Origin: Cyrtodaria siliqua
Lineage: Eukaryota > Mollusca > Bivalvia > Adapedonta > Hiatellidae
Direction of reading: 5' to 3'
Assembly (NCBI GenBank): GCA_037043455.1
Contig: JAWPHD010000002.1
Coordinates: 372,001-436,000, forward strand
Length of the DNA stretch: 64,000 nucleotides
The notes beneath the pieces were generated by a model, which worked only from the letters and a program-made list of their open reading frames with translations, had not been told where the DNA came from and made no database searches. Of the stretch, positions 1 through 10,140 are shown one piece after another. Made by a program: the position numbers and the translations under genes. The number at the start of each line of letters is the position of its first letter. Within the stretch, counting starts at the first letter, position 1.

Positions 1-207
1 TCGATTCATGTAATGTTTTTTTATCAGCACATTTCATGTTTTCGTATAAAGGGAGGATAACTCCCAAAATATGAACAATTGAATTAAAAAATAAATATTT
101 TACTAACTATTGGTCAAAACAAAAGTCTTATCACACAGCTATTGTTAGTGCTAAAGTGAATAATTAGGAATTGTTTTCAGTATATATAGAGGATCTTACA
201 AGAATAT

Positions 208-280
208 TCATTATTGAATTTATTAAACGAGTTGGCAAAACATTTTTGCTAACGAGTTTAATAAATTCAATAATAAATGA
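208..280. repeat. Hairpin-forming inverted repeat
   Basis: Two arms reading roughly ATTGAATTTATTAAAC and its complement GTTTAATAAATTCAAT flank a short loop with GGCAAAA / TTTTGC, forming a near-perfect stem of about 30 bp. It looks like one end or the core of a small palindromic MITE. No coding potential. Confidence 0.6.
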
Positions 281-293
281 GAACGAATGTTAG

Positions 294-372
294 ATTCTAT
301 TTATCACATATAACGTCACGTTACGTCAGAAAACGTATAAACGTGACGTCCATGACGTCAGTAACGTTATGT
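294..372. repeat. ACGTCA/TGACGT-rich repeat
   Basis: The block contains many ACGTCA, TGACGT and ACGTTA words, including the palindrome TGACGTCA. A similar block recurs at about 5185-5270, so this is more likely a shared repeat than a one-off enhancer. The TGACGTCA octamer equals the CREB/ATF consensus, but function is not shown. Confidence 0.45.
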
Positions 373-469
373 TATACCACTGGTGGAATATCGAAAATAT
401 TAAATGGTGTTATTACACTCCCACACCACATGTTATGTGATACACATATTTTACCCACAGGGTGGTGTT

Positions 470-962
470 ATTTTTCCTTTACCCCACAAGTACCTCCATT
501 GCTTGACGATCAGCCAAAGGAATTGTTGGCCCGGTTTCGGCTTATAGGGTATGATGGCGCGGTATTCCGGTGCGGTATAAAGTTGAGCATGTAGACACAG
601 TCGTGATAAGACTGAACGATTGTTAAAGGGACACACGGCAATCTTGAAGTGTTTGAAATGGGTGTCGACTTATATATCCAGGATCATGTTTACTTTTAAC
701 CTGGTTGCATTTAAATAAATAACAATTCAAGTATTCATTTTTTCGTCATATTTTACTTTAAGTTTTAATATATTATTGGTGCATTAATATCAAAATTGAA
801 TAAAATGCACATACAATTTGCTTATTACTATCCTTATAATTAATATTAATGATTGAACAAATGTAAGTTATCTAGAAAAACAAGCGGGACGCCGTGAGTT
901 TAAAAAAATCAAGATTGCCGTGTGTCCCTTTAAAAGCGACGTCAAACCCAATACATACATGT
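470..962 (+). mobile_element. SINE fragment interrupted by a MITE
   Basis: The stretch around 545-620 (GGTATTCCGGTGCGGTATAA, GTTGAGCATGTAGACAC) matches the 3' half of the more complete tRNA-derived SINE at 51553-51830. After position 933 the SINE match resumes (AAGCGAC followed by ACCCAATACATA, compared with AAGCGAC and CCCCAATCATATA near 51800). The interval 627-929 is a separate inserted element. Confidence 0.65.
627..929. mobile_element. TTAA-flanked MITE (piggyBac-like)
   Basis: A 303-bp element with near-perfect terminal inverted repeats: AGGGACACACGGCAATCTTG at the left and CAAGATTGCCGTGTGTCCCT at the right. It is flanked on both sides by TTAA (623-626 and 930-933), the target duplication typical of piggyBac-superfamily elements. 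It sits inside a SINE copy, which confirms insertion. No internal ORF. Confidence 0.75.
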
Positions 963-1004
963 ATTTGTAAAATTAAATTGTCCATGTCTATGAGATGCTA
1001 TCTG

Positions 1005-1140
1005 TGAGATGCTTGGTATATTGTTAGCCTCGAACTTTCCGTTGAGTGTAACCTTGCACTTGTAGCAATACCCACAGCTTCATCAAAGACGTAAACCGGA
1101 CTGTTCCATATCTGGAGTCTGTACTCCGGACATGTAAAGG
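1005..1140 (+). mobile_element. SINE 3' part
   Basis: Contains GACGTAAACCGGACTGTTCC and TATCTGGAGTCTGTACTCC, matching the region downstream of the tRNA-like head in the SINE at 11488-11700 (GACGTAAACCAGGTGGTCCC, TATCGGAGTCTATCCTACG). The tRNA-derived head is missing or too diverged. Confidence 0.45.
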
Positions 1141-1189
1141 AATCAGAAAATAAGAGTTAAAGTTTCATGAACATGTTTATGTTTAAGTA

Positions 1190-1860
1190 AGTAAGTAAAT
1201 CATTTATTAACGTGACATGTGTATATACAATATACATGCAAATACAAACAAGCATATATTAAACAATATTTCAAGATATCATACACCCGGCTCACTGGGC
1301 TTATAAGTCACCATTACAAAATATATATCAAACTATCAAGTTCCAGTTCAAACAAATTATGATAAGCATGATCTAACACTTTTCTGGTGATTATCAATAT
1401 CTTTGTAAACCATCCTGACAGCATATGTTTCTTGTTCATTTTACATTTATAAATATGCGTATATACAAATATAAATATATTTATATAGTACACAACTCTT
1501 CTATTTAAACAGAATATCTCGTCTTTTAAGGTAGGCATTAACCAAAAACTTAGCAACTTTTCTTGTACATGATTTTAAGAGGTAACACATTTTCTCATTA
1601 TTCGTAAGACACGTATGCGAATTGTCTGTAAATTGTTCATGAAATATTTGGTTTCTTATAATGGTATACTTAGGGCAAATCAATAGAAAATGTAATGCGT
1701 CCTCAGTTTCATTTAACTGGCATAATTTACAGAGCCTTTGCTCAACACCTGTTTATTTCAATCGAAATCAATACACAACAATATCTGTGAAAAGCGAGAA
1801 TAAGATTTTATTTGATGACGTAGAAAACTTTGAACAGGTAACTTAATCCACAGGTAAATA
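1190..1860 (-). pseudogene. Non-LTR retrotransposon 3' end (RT C-terminal region)
   Basis: On the minus strand the deduced peptide contains a Cys/His module (LCKLCQLNETEDALHFLLIC, then PKY) followed by a C-terminal region (RNQIF, NNEKMCYLL, VAKFLVNAYLKRR). This is the pattern of the C-x2-C...H...C knuckle and tail seen at the end of many LINE ORF2 proteins in molluscs. The segment encoding ISIEINRC is in another frame just upstream, so there is at least one frameshift near 1745. The element ends at about 1190 in an AATAAA-like signal followed by a (TTAC)n tail on the minus strand, as expected of a target-primed 3' end. It is a 5'-truncated dead copy; the clade is uncertain. Confidence 0.75.
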
Positions 1861-2449
1861 TATTTATCAATTATCTGGCAATAGTTACAATTCAGATTTA
1901 CATTTCCCCGTGAAGTCACGCAGTGGTAAAAGTAGTATCTACGTCATGCAAATAATAACTTATTTTTACATGCACATTAGTAGCGGATTTAAATATATGT
2001 TTCTCTCCGGGACTATCAAGAAATGTTCATATGATGTTTAAGAGTTAAATTTGTTAATTGATAATACTACAAAAAGGGTGGCCATTCATCTTTAAGTTGG
2101 ATTATCCCAGAATCATCTGTATCCTCCACCCCACCACCATCTCACACATCCAACCCTACCGCCCCACACTATAATGTGCATAGTAACACATTATAGTAAA
2201 ACCCGTGTTATACACTTACATATTGTTCAAGGACCTATTTCCAGTCTATTGTATTAAAGAAGTGGTCGGGGGTGTAAGGGGTGCAGGGGAGAGGAGAGAA
2301 TTTGTATAGGTATCTGTAAATCACTGTTAGATATACAATTGCATGATACAAGTCTGTTATTCAATTTTGTTGATGATCAGGCCCTCCCAATACAAAGATA
2401 TTAAAACTTGAAAACAGGTGTTTCCTTAGTTATGAGTTGTTTTTTAGCT
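1861..2449. other. AT-rich spacer, nothing recognised
   Basis: No ORF of note. It contains a short inverted pair around 2165-2215 (ATAATGTGCATAG / ACACATTATAGT) and CA/CCACC-rich patches, none enough for a call. Confidence 0.5.
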
Positions 2450-2461
2450 CTGCTGATCTCT

Positions 2462-3165
2462 GATCTCGTTTATGCCGTGGTGCGGTGTCCGTCGTCAGTC
2501 TGTCCGTCTGTCCGTCCGTAAACATTTTTTTGTAGCGACTACTCCTCTGAAACTACTGAATGGATTTTCATGAAACTCTACAGAAATGTTGCCCATGAAG
2601 TCTAGTTGATTCTAGCAAAAAATCATGTTGATGTGAAATCCAAGATGGCCGCCAAATCTAAAAATAGATTTTTAAAAAACAAGTTTGTAGCGACTACTTC
2701 TTGAAAACTCTAAGTGATATTGATATGGGACTTTTTCTAAAATGATCAGCATGACATGATGTTGGTCCTTGTCGAAAATCGTTTTGATTCGATGTTAAAC
2801 ATGGCTGTCAGCGGCCATCCTTGTTTACATAGAGTTATCTAGTAAAAACTTGTAGCGACTACTTCTCTGTAACTACTAGACGGATTTTCATGAAACTTCA
2901 CAGGAATGTTGTTCTTGATGACTAATTGATCCTAGCAAAATTTCAGGTCGGCCGGAAATTCAAGATGGCCGCCAGGGCTAAAAATAATAGGACTTTTTCT
3001 AAAATAATCAGTATGACATGATGTTGATTCTTGTCAAAAATGATGTTGATTTGACGTTAAACATGGCCGCCAGCGACCATCTTTGTGTACATAGAGTTAT
3101 AATGAAAACTTGTAGCGACTACTCCTCCGAAACTACTTGACGGATTTTCAGGAGTGCTGATCTAG
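2462..3165 (+). repeat. Variable tandem repeat, TGTAGCGACTACT family
   Basis: The word TGTAGCGACTACT recurs at about 2531, 2684, 2852 and 3111, each followed by CTCTGAAACTAC-like and GGATTTTCATGAAACT-like sequence, and twice by AAGATGGCCGCC. Unit spacing is irregular (about 150-260 bp), so units have been deleted and diverged. Arrays of this look are common interspersed repeats in bivalve genomes (general knowledge). A CTGTCCGTCTGTCCGTCCGT tract starts it. Confidence 0.7.
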
Positions 3166-3307
3166 CTATCAAAACCTATCAGTAGAGCTTTAAGGTCATT
3201 GACCTCGTGTTTTGAGTTCTAAAAACAATGAATCTATTTAATAATAGATTTTGGGTTATTTCTCACTGTCATTTCAAAACATACAAAATATAGACACGCA
3301 TTGAATC

Positions 3308-3325
3308 ACGCACGCACGCACGCAC
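3308..3325. repeat. (ACGC)n microsatellite
   Basis: About four and a half copies of the tetramer, in otherwise featureless AT-rich sequence between the tandem repeat and the next gene. Confidence 0.8.
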
Positions 3326-3493
3326 AGCCTAATGGCAAAGCACAGTAATTGTCAATCTCGCATAGGCTATATACTATTTTTCACTGAATGGGTGTGTACA
3401 TTTTTTATGTTACTTTGTCGATCGCAGGTAAAGAAATGAAAATAGGTGCGCTATGAAACTGCCAACTAACAAAACGAAGTACAAAACCTGGAG

Positions 3494-3504
3494 TTTTGTT
3501 TCAG
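3494..3504 (+). promoter_or_regulatory. Candidate 3' splice site
   Basis: TTTTGTTTCAG immediately precedes the point where similarity of the transposase-like frame begins (HMIKLLNTFP). A pyrimidine-rich tract followed by AG in this place favours an exon start at 3505. Confidence 0.45.
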
Positions 3505-4808
3505 CATATGATAAAACTACTAAACACATTTCCAGCACACCAGTTTAGAGCAAAATGGCAACACCAGCAGTTATCAAACTTGTTAGAGACTCTCCCCGCA
3601 AATCACTGCATTACAATACATGATTACTCGGAAAACTATCAATGTAACGAAAAGGTAGAGATACAGTCGAGCTATTTTCAGAAGACGGAAGTTTCATTGC
3701 ATGTCACTTTGTTATATCGGCATGCTATTTTAGAAGTTGATGGGGTAACTAGTACAGCAGAAAAACCTGAGATAGTCGTTGAACAGTTCTTAGCTATTTC
3801 TCCAGACGAGCAACATGACCATTTTTTCACACATCGAGTACAGAAAGAAGTTGCAGAGTATCTTCGGTCAATATCTTACAGCGTTGAAGTAATGCATGAA
3901 TTTTGTGACGGCTGTGTAGCGCAGTATAAGAGTAGAAACTGTTATGGCGATCTGTGTACATCAGTGCGCGAGTTTGGATACAAAACCATTATCCGCAATT
4001 TTTATGAAACAAGCCATGCAAGACGCTGCTGGGGGTGGGGGAGGGGGCGGGGGTGTTTATAAAGCGACAAGCGGACTTGGCAATCTTGAGAGGAAGGACT
4101 GTAATACAAAACGCAAAAGATTTCTATAACTTTGCAAGTAGTACACTGCAAGAAACAAAATCCAACAAATGCCAAAAAAGAATTTTCAAGTACTGTGACC
4201 AAATTGACCGAGAAACAAACAGGTTTTACAAACCAATAAAAGGAATACGATCAACGCACCAAGTTATCGTTCACAACGACCAAGACAAAATTCTTCACAC
4301 TAGAATTCTCTCCTGTTACGACTGTGATACTAATGTTATGGGTTGCACAGAAAAATGTAACAACGTGGACATAATTGGTACAGCACAGACAATCGTATCT
4401 GAAACAGCAACATCATCGGACGGCCAAAATGATATTTGCCCTGAGGTGACTGTTCCAATCTCTGATTTGGTAAACAAGGGAACTGTTTTTGCCGTATTGT
4501 GTGACGGTCCTGATTATGATTATTATTTAGTTCGAGCGGATTCCAAAACATATGTGCTGGAAAATGATGAGACGGACGCTTGGGGAACGACTTGGAATGC
4601 AGGAACGGCTGTTATAAGCGGGAAATATTACCAAAAATCCCCCAAACTACCCATGAAAAACACACTTTTAAATCAACACACAGCACTTGTTCCAGCGCTA
4701 TCAGTAATATATATCCTAGAAGTCATCTCCAAACCACATACGAAACTGACAATATCTGAGGATGACCACCTACACATTTTAGAAGTACTAGACGATCGTG
4801 ATATTTGA
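3496..4808 (+). pseudogene. Uncharacterised transposase-like repeat gene, frameshifted in a G-run
   Basis: Two overlapping frames make one protein of roughly 440 residues. The first frame (to about 4054) has FPAHQFRAKWQHQQL, then HDYSENY (Asp about residue 43) and CDGCVAQYKSRNCYGDL (Asp about 138), then FYETSHA; the second continues with IKRQADLAILR, VIQNAKDFYNF, a RETNRFYKPIKGIRSTH segment and a Cys-rich LSCYDCDTN. I recognise the layout as a multicopy uncharacterised invertebrate and fish protein family. The spaced Asp residues in an RNase H-like context suggest a DDE-type transposase or its relative; this is inference. The switch of frame coincides with a G-rich expansion at 4030-4054 lying where the family has a conserved Gly-rich motif. 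The first codon of the long frame is not ATG. TTTTGTTTCAG ending at 3504 is a good splice acceptor, so the frame is probably a last exon. No other internal stop is seen, so it may be a young copy or carry a sequencing error in the G-run. Confidence 0.6.
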
Positions 4809-4817
4809 ATAGAAACA

Positions 4818-5058
4818 GGTGTGTATTACCCGGACAAATTAACATGATCTTACTAATCGTTGCATAATTTCATTAACTTTAACGGTTGTTTGTCTTTTTA
4901 TCAGTGTAAATCCTAATCATGAGCTGCGTCGGAGACGGGGTGATTGATTTCGGCCTTTACCGCTTTCATAGCCCCGAGGGTATCTCTCCCGGGTTACGCC
5001 TCAAATATCCTTATGTAAAGGTCAGGCACAGGCGAATTTGTCCGGGTGATACTTACGT
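4818..5058. mobile_element. MITE with ACCCGGACAAATT inverted termini
   Basis: The left end has GTGTATTACCCGGACAAATT (4821-4840) and the right end AATTTGTCCGGGTGATACTT (5034-5053), an imperfect inverted pair about 20 bp long enclosing about 190 bp. It starts ten bases after the stop of the transposase-like gene, so it may be that element's terminal region or a separate insertion. The interior has a GC-rich CCCCGAGGGTATCTCTCCCG block able to fold. Confidence 0.55.
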
Positions 5059-5184
5059 GTGAAATTAAAAGGAAAGTTTGTGGAAAATAATGTTTCTTTT
5101 TTTTTTCTAAGTTAGAAAAACATATATACCAAAACATACAATGTAATGTTTAACCTGATATAAACCACGGCAGACTTTTATATC

Positions 5185-5270
5185 TTGACGTTATTTTGCA
5201 ACGTCAAACGTAAAAAAACGACGTTATGTTGGCGTGACGGTTATGACGTGACGTCCTTATTTACGGGTTT
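5185..5270. repeat. ACGTCA/TGACGT-rich repeat, second copy
   Basis: Contains TTGACGTTATTTTGCAACGTC and repeated GACGTGACGTCC-like words, resembling the block at 294-372. It probably belongs to the same small dispersed repeat. Confidence 0.4.
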
Positions 5271-5359
5271 CCAGCCATCTTTCACGAACTTGAAGTTGGT
5301 AGTAAACTAAGCGTTAAACCATTCCCATTTGCTTTCAATACACGCTCAATAAAACTATA

Positions 5360-5840
5360 CTGAAAGGAAAAAGAAACGCAGGGTGCGTATTTCCGCTATA
5401 TATTGTATGTTTAATATGCTACTGCTAATCGAATGGTACAGGGCGACATTAGGCTTGTCCTTTAGAAAGAAGGTTTAAACAGCACTGAACACACCAATGG
5501 TTACCCCTTTAAAGTTTCATTATCGTCAGAATGCGCATTTGGCTCAAGCAGGTGAGCAAACTTAGGCTTTAAATGTTGCAATCACTTAACATTAAATACA
5601 GTACTGAACTGGCTCAATTTTTCAAAGAGGAACTTCAGCATTTATGAATTTCTTGTTACAACGTGTACTGTGATTAAAACGTCTACAACATCACAGTTGT
5701 GTCCTTTCTCTTACTGCACATTTTTTTTTTACAAAACATCTTGGGATTTCCTTGGAATATATATGGAATTATGGAATTAAGTGTGCAGTATATGCAATAT
5801 ATAGCAGAAATACGCACCCTGCGTTTCTTTTTCCTTTCAG
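5360..5840. mobile_element. TA-flanked MITE, family M1 copy 1
   Basis: A 481-bp element with long inverted termini: CTGAAAGGAAAAAGAAACGC at the left, GCGTTTCTTTTTCCTTTCAG at the right, each continuing into TATATATTG / CAATATATAGC. TA dinucleotides flank both ends, fitting the Tc1/mariner type of target duplication. Its interior (about 5550-5697) matches, in inverted orientation, the interior of the copy at 26823-27203. No transposase is encoded. Confidence 0.8.
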
Positions 5841-6955
5841 TATATAGTACCTTTAATACCTACAAATACACGTGTTACTATGTTATAAAAGACATCAACA
5901 AAATACCAAACTGAGGGTTTTCTTCCTTTGTAAAAAGCCAAGATAACTTTAATTGTTACATAACGTTTTTGGGTAATGTTCATTGCATCCATATCTTAAT
6001 ACTATTTAAAATAATGGTCAGGATTTCAAGGATTTCTCAGACAGATTCAGGTAAATGTATACATTAAACAAATAACTTTGAAACTTTGCTTGAGCATGCT
6101 ATTTCATGACGCAGGCCATGCAATACTGGTTTTCACCCAGGAAAATCTCATGATCAGCACTACGTGGCACACACATGTGACAAAAATCAGTGTCAAACAT
6201 TCAAAAAACCAAACTGTATGATATCTTACCACTACAAACCACTTCTTCCGAATACATGTCCACCTAACCCAGCCATTTGTCATGAAACACATTTCACTGA
6301 TCATATCAGCTTCTTTTTTGACATTTTTGTACTTAATTCAAACTACCTCAACATTCTAAAAATCTTCATAACATTCGAGAAATATATATCATCAGCAATT
6401 ATATGCAAACACTTAAATATGTTTTGATATCTTAAGTATATGCCTTTGTACTCAAATTACTATTGCTTACTGTTGCCATATAACCTTTTTTCCTATTAAA
6501 AATATTTCTACATTTTTGTTGTTATATAATAACAATTTGCAAATAAATACAAACTCCCATAAGCATCTTAATGTGTCTTGGTGTATACGCTGCTATTAAA
6601 AATAGCATGTTCCGGTCTCGATCGGGCTATAGAAGATAAAGACGTCAAAGATTCACAAACTTGTCACACAAATAGCTGAACACGGCAATTATAGCCGCTC
6701 AGTAAGGGTGTACCGATGTGAGATGGATTGTTTGCGGTATTTTGGTATTATATCTTAACCAGTCGAGAACCGAATTGTCTTTTTATTTTTAATTAATAAC
6801 TTTTCCACAAAATGTTCCTATAATTTGTAATGTAAGTATTAACAAATATACGTCTAAGGCGATATGATTGTTATTTTTTTAAATATATTTTCCACAAAAT
6901 ACTCAAGTTATTTGTAGGTAGTACAGTAGGTAAACATCACATCCTCTTGAGGGTG
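5841..6955. other. AT-rich spacer, nothing recognised
   Basis: Short ORFs at 6104-6427 overlap on both strands and show no recognisable motif, so I treat them as chance. A GGTCTCGATCGGGCTATAG stretch near 6613 is the only GC-richer patch. Confidence 0.5.
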
Positions 6956-7059
6956 CCAGTGGATATTAGCAACCCGAGAATAATAATTACAATTATTATA
7001 TAACCTATAAATAGACGCGTTTTCATTGGCTAAAAAGTAATTTTTTAGAAAAAATATCT

Positions 7060-7150
7060 AGCGATATTGACCTGTTTTTTTGATATTGACCTGTTTTTTT
7101 GATATTGACCTGTTTTATATAATTGTTTTTTTGATATTGACCTGTTTCAT
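7060..7150 (+). repeat. Short tandem repeat GATATTGACCTGTTTTTT
   Basis: Four to five copies of a unit containing GATATTGACCTGTTT at 7063-7145, with variable T-runs and insertions between copies. Confidence 0.75.
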
Positions 7151-7184
7151 ATAATTGTAAATTGAGGGTTATATAATAAAACAG

Positions 7185-7388
7185 TTATGGACTTTTCAGC
7201 TGTTATACATGATGTTGATATGTACCAAAAAATCATTATTGACCTCGGCTATCGCCTCGGTCAATAATGATTTTTTTGGTCATGTTGATATGTACCAAAA
7301 AATCATTATTGACCTCGGCTATCGCCTCGGTCAATAATGATTTTTTTGGTGCATATCACATCATGTATAACAGCTGAAAAGTCCATAA
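7185..7388. mobile_element. Palindromic MITE with tandemly duplicated hairpin
   Basis: The ends TTATGGACTTTTCAGCTGTT and AACAGCTGAAAAGTCCATAA are perfect complements, followed inward by ATACATGATG / CATCATGTAT. Inside, a roughly 70-bp unit is present twice in tandem (about 7210-7279 and 7280-7349). Each unit is itself a hairpin: AAAAATCATTATTGACC, a loop CTCGGCTATCGCCTCGG, and the complement GGTCAATAATGATTTTT. The transcript or single strand would form two stacked stem-loops on one outer stem. Confidence 0.8.
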
Positions 7389-7456
7389 TTGTATAATATA
7401 CGTCTTTGGCAATATGATTACGCGACACACCGTTTTAAAACATTCCTCAAAGAAAA

Positions 7457-7479
7457 GATGGATGGATGGATGGATGGAT
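7457..7479. repeat. (ATGG)n microsatellite at a probable retroelement 3' end
   Basis: About five copies of GATG, directly followed by GATATTTTATTGATTTAAAA. Read on the minus strand this is an AATAAAATATCC-type poly(A) signal followed by (CCAT)n, the usual form of a LINE 3' terminus, with the element body extending to higher coordinates. Confidence 0.55.
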
Positions 7480-8271
7480 ATTTTATTGATTTAAAATTTT
7501 ACAGTTTCTCATCATTACATACATAATTTATAATACATAAATACAATCACATGACAGGTTAAACATATTTCTACACACTCACTTATAGTTCAATTTTCAA
7601 TACTCCTTAATCATAGATCATATAAAGCACACATTTTAATCAATAATCCAAGGATATCAAAAAACAAAAGGAATTATATATAAAATAACAATTTATGTGA
7701 GGATGTGCTTGAAGATATTTTAAGAAATAATATTTGGAATAGAACATCTGACAGTAAACGCCTCTGACAAATATTTACTTAAATTAAAAAGTTCTTTCTT
7801 CTTGCCCAGATGTTGAGTATGACATAAACGCATTGCCTTTTATTTTCATCATAGAATTAATTAATTATTTCTATTTACATCGATTTATGCGTCCTATGTA
7901 ACATAAAGAATGACCAGCCGACTTCCCGAGTATATGAAAAGGGCTTTCAAAGTTTACTTCGTGCCAGTCAGGAAAGCGGTAACATTCCAATCAACAAAAC
8001 TTTAAATGAATATGACAGTGCATTTGATGTTGGTTGTTATCATTTATTTTTAAATGCATCTTACATATGCCAACTTATTACGTATACAGTAATGGTCCAT
8101 GCGCATTTTCTGGTTTTATTATGAAGGAAATTGCAAAGAAGATATGTAGTTATATCATCTGTCTTTGCGCGCACTATAATATGAGAAAATATCCTTTTTG
8201 TCCTATATATATCTACACAATTTACTAACTTGTATTAATATTTAAATTAAATTAATGCATTATTTGTTTCA
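7480..8271. other. AT-rich spacer, possible LINE 3' UTR
   Basis: No coding match was recognised. The left part may be the 3' untranslated region of a minus-strand retroelement ending in the (ATGG)n run, but no RT sequence follows within reach. Confidence 0.35.
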
Positions 8272-9413
8272 GGTGATCAATTAACGGTTTCTCCGGTTCA
8301 GTTTGTGCACCAAGAATGCAGACGCATGTATTGCACCAAGAATGCAGACGCACGTATTATCACCCCGATTATATACAGAATCAAGCTTCAGAACTGCCAA
8401 AGAATGAAGTAGTAGCTGCAAGGACAAGACGCCCTCATACAGACAGTTTTAACTTTGAGTCAAACTGGTTGTTTGCGGAACTGGAGCAAAATACAGTGAG
8501 AAGAATAGAGGCAATGACGTTTATCATGTAAGGACACTGGAATTTCAAAATACCATCAGAGAAATATGCAAACGCAAAAGTGATGAATGGGCTGGACAAA
8601 TTGTAGGTCGACTTGAATATGCTCAAGATTTCCCAGCTGTTGAGGCAAAATACCATCAGTTATGCAGTTCAAATTTTAGGACTGGATACCAGATTCCCAA
8701 TCAATATGAACTGTCAGAGGGAGTATCGGAATCTACACCGTGGAGGTTTTCCAGGATTGAATCATCGGAATCTACACCAAAACGGAAAGCGGTGAGACCT
8801 TCCAGGATGTCAGGTGGAGGATGCATTTTTAGAAGTCGTGAAATACTTCGAAAGCAAGCCTGAACGTCAGTTAAATGACTGATCTTGTAGAGAGAATAGC
8901 ACAGATTTGTGGACATGAAGCATTTAGTGTTGTTCATATGAAGAAGAAACTGGTAGATTACTTTGGAAATGCCATAGTTATATCAGAAAACAACGGTTAG
9001 CATAATGTTGTGACATTTGCAAGCAAAGCTAGTCTGATATTGCACACGTTTTATCAAAGAAATGGGACAAATGACAGGGAATCTGAAAAACAATAAATCG
9101 CCAAGACAGCTGCAAAGTTAATTCTCGATAATGTTAAATCAATAGATGTTACCAAATTCAAAGACGAGTATGCGACGGCTGATGACATGGTATCAACTGA
9201 ACAGAACCAAAGCTACGTGCCTGGAAGTTTACAGTTATGCCTTGAAACATTGAAACACTGATAGATCATAAGAAGACAGACCGAAAACTTATTTCGATAG
9301 AACAAGCTAGTGTCCAATCAACGATTCCAAGAGGATTCATTGCACCGTTACAACTTGGACTTGGTATACAGATGCATCACCACTTTGGATCTAAATACCT
9401 TATAGAGAATATA
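8272..9413 (+). pseudogene. Decayed copy of an uncharacterised multicopy Cys-rich gene family
   Basis: Fragments in changing frames line up as one protein. From 8272, after a good splice acceptor (ATTTGTTTCAG), comes VHQECRR; then, from about 8464 and open to the TGA near 8863, CGTGAKYS, VRTLEFQNTI, DEWAGQIVGRLEYA and KYHQLCSSNFRTG. Later frames give RIAQICGHEAFSVVHMKKKL, then QSYVPGSLQLCLETL, and finally RGFIAPLQLGLGIQMHHHFG and SKYLIE. I recognise these as conserved blocks of a large uncharacterised family in molluscs, cnidarians and fishes, which is present in many copies and so probably transposon-borne; the function is unknown. The copy is dead: a 26-bp tandem duplication (8308-8333 and 8334-8359) shifts the frame, frameshifts follow near 8460, 8815 and 8885, and stops lie near 9000 and 9095. 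The match stops near 9413. Confidence 0.65.
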
Positions 9414-10140
9414 ATAGTCTGGTATGTAAAAGCCACATAGGGGGTCTTCCGGAAGAAAGCATGAAACTTTGCATGATTATACCTTAGGATATGTACCTTA
9501 AATAAAATGCAGGAGACAGGCGTCAGGACCCCTCTATATCTGTACAATGAGGCCCTAAAAGGGGTACCTGGTGTTTTTCAGATAAAAATAATATACTGCT
9601 TTTACTGGATCCGTCATCAAAGTAATGCATACTTATAACATTATTAGTACCATGTTATAAGTTAACCATCATTTAAAATATATATTTGTAACCATATCAA
9701 CAGCAGTATGACATTGGGGCCCAAAGCGGGGTAATTTATTGCTTAAACACCACTGAAACATAAAAAAGTACATTTTTAATCCATAAAAATAACTGCATTT
9801 CTGCAAATTATATTTGTTTTACATACTTATGTATTACAATACATTAATATCTCCATAGAGGTTGGATACATATTATTATAATGTTGCTGATACAATGCCA
9901 ATGTACAATCGTCCAGTCTATATGAATGTGTAATAGCCATATGTCATGGCAACAAAACAGCACTGACATACATTTAGTATATATTACTTTGATTTATTTA
10001 CTAAGCACCAAGCTTAAAGTTGTCTTTTTAAGCTTTTAATTGATTTAGTAATCCATTTTAACAAAAATATGCCATTGAGGTCCTAAAGGGGGCATTTCCT
10101 GCTTAAACACATTATTAAAGGAGAACGCGCCTTCTTTGCT
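9414..10140 (+). repeat. Diverged dispersed repeat, GGCCCTAAA words
   Basis: Three related blocks occur near 9545 (GAGGCCCTAAAAGGGGTACC), 9713 (TTGGGGCCCAAAGCGGGGTA) and 10075 (TTGAGGTCCTAAAGGGGGCA), two of them followed by TGCTTAAACAC. Spacing is irregular. I see no coding content. Confidence 0.4.

Noticed and set aside
294..372. Cluster of CREB/ATF sites as an enhancer
   Set aside because: The same ACGTCA-rich block occurs again near 5185-5270 away from any gene, so it is better explained as a repeat.
3944..4202. Gly-run proteins (61 and 66 residues) around 4030
   Set aside because: Shadows of the transposase-like gene in other frames across the G-rich expansion.
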